A DNA stretch of 23,392 bases from Proteobacteria bacterium UBA2383. Lineage in GTDB: Bacteria > Pseudomonadota > Gammaproteobacteria > Competibacterales > Competibacteraceae. The DNA lies in contig DDST01000167.1 in assembly GCA_002343485.1 (NCBI GenBank), forward strand, positions 779-24,170, given 5' to 3'. Shown here in pieces: positions 23,342 through 23,392 of the stretch. The notes beneath the pieces are model-generated. The model ran no database searches, was not told where the DNA came from, and saw only the letters and a list, made by a program, of their open reading frames with translations. The position numbers and the translations under genes were made by a program. Position 1 is the first letter of the stretch, and each line of letters opens with the position of its first letter.

Positions 23342-23392
23342 TTATAGCTTTCTCCCAAACTATTCTGATTAATTATTGTACAAGGTTTTCTT

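Noticed and set aside
1..23392. CRISPR arrays, tRNA or rRNA genes, insertion-sequence transposases
   Set aside because: I looked for regularly spaced repeats, cloverleaf-like segments and transposase motifs and found none. The only tandem repeat is the 3 x 7-base one at 8331-8351.

Overview
The window reads as chromosomal DNA of a gammaproteobacterium. Isocitrate lyase, E. coli-type glucokinase, NudJ and PhhB are all gammaproteobacterial in style. The mix of bacteriohemerythrins, a c-type haem sensor-like protein and an RND pump suggests an environmental or wastewater lineage; a Competibacter/Contendobacter-like organism is my guess, and nothing here proves it. Most genes are moderately GC-rich. 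The last gene, at the right edge, is clearly AT-rich and looks acquired.

Layout. 1-5700 is a housekeeping stretch. The 5' end of isocitrate lyase (aceA, minus) is divergent from glucokinase (glk), which converges on phhB. Next come a secreted monohaem DUF3365 protein with nudJ, a ClC-type Cl-/H+ exchanger, and an unrecognised membrane-anchored protein. 5700-9100 holds a DUF2971 protein, a HAD-family hydrolase, and two tandem bacteriohemerythrin paralogues whose upstream regions are duplicated with them. 9150-13630 is a two-gene RND efflux operon (membrane-fusion protein plus inner-membrane pump). 13630-15420 carries palindromic repeats and an unrecognised glycine-zipper membrane gene sitting between the arms of a perfect 15-bp inverted repeat. 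15418-21232 is a three-gene operon: circularly permuted ATP-grasp, alpha-E protein, and a transglutaminase-DUF2126 fusion. It closes with a clear intrinsic terminator. 21280-22361 has a small HTH regulator with a palindrome upstream, followed by a NodB-type deacetylase. 22346-22504 holds a short open frame that looks like a gene remnant. The right edge is a secreted beta-helix (NosD-like) protein.

How the genes work together. The best candidate for an under-described system is the ATP-grasp / alpha-E / transglutaminase-DUF2126 operon. The family is known from comparative genomics as a predicted peptide or amide-ligase system, but to my knowledge its product is not known. The motifs in the DUF2126 part resemble the metal/ATP sites of the glutamine-synthetase fold, so the operon may contain two different ligases, one helical protein and one thiol transferase/peptidase. 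Other observations are a triple heptamer repeat in the leader of one bacteriohemerythrin, the inverted-repeat-bounded gene, and several promoter or operator-like palindromes. All functions are assigned by reading motifs; no database search was possible.
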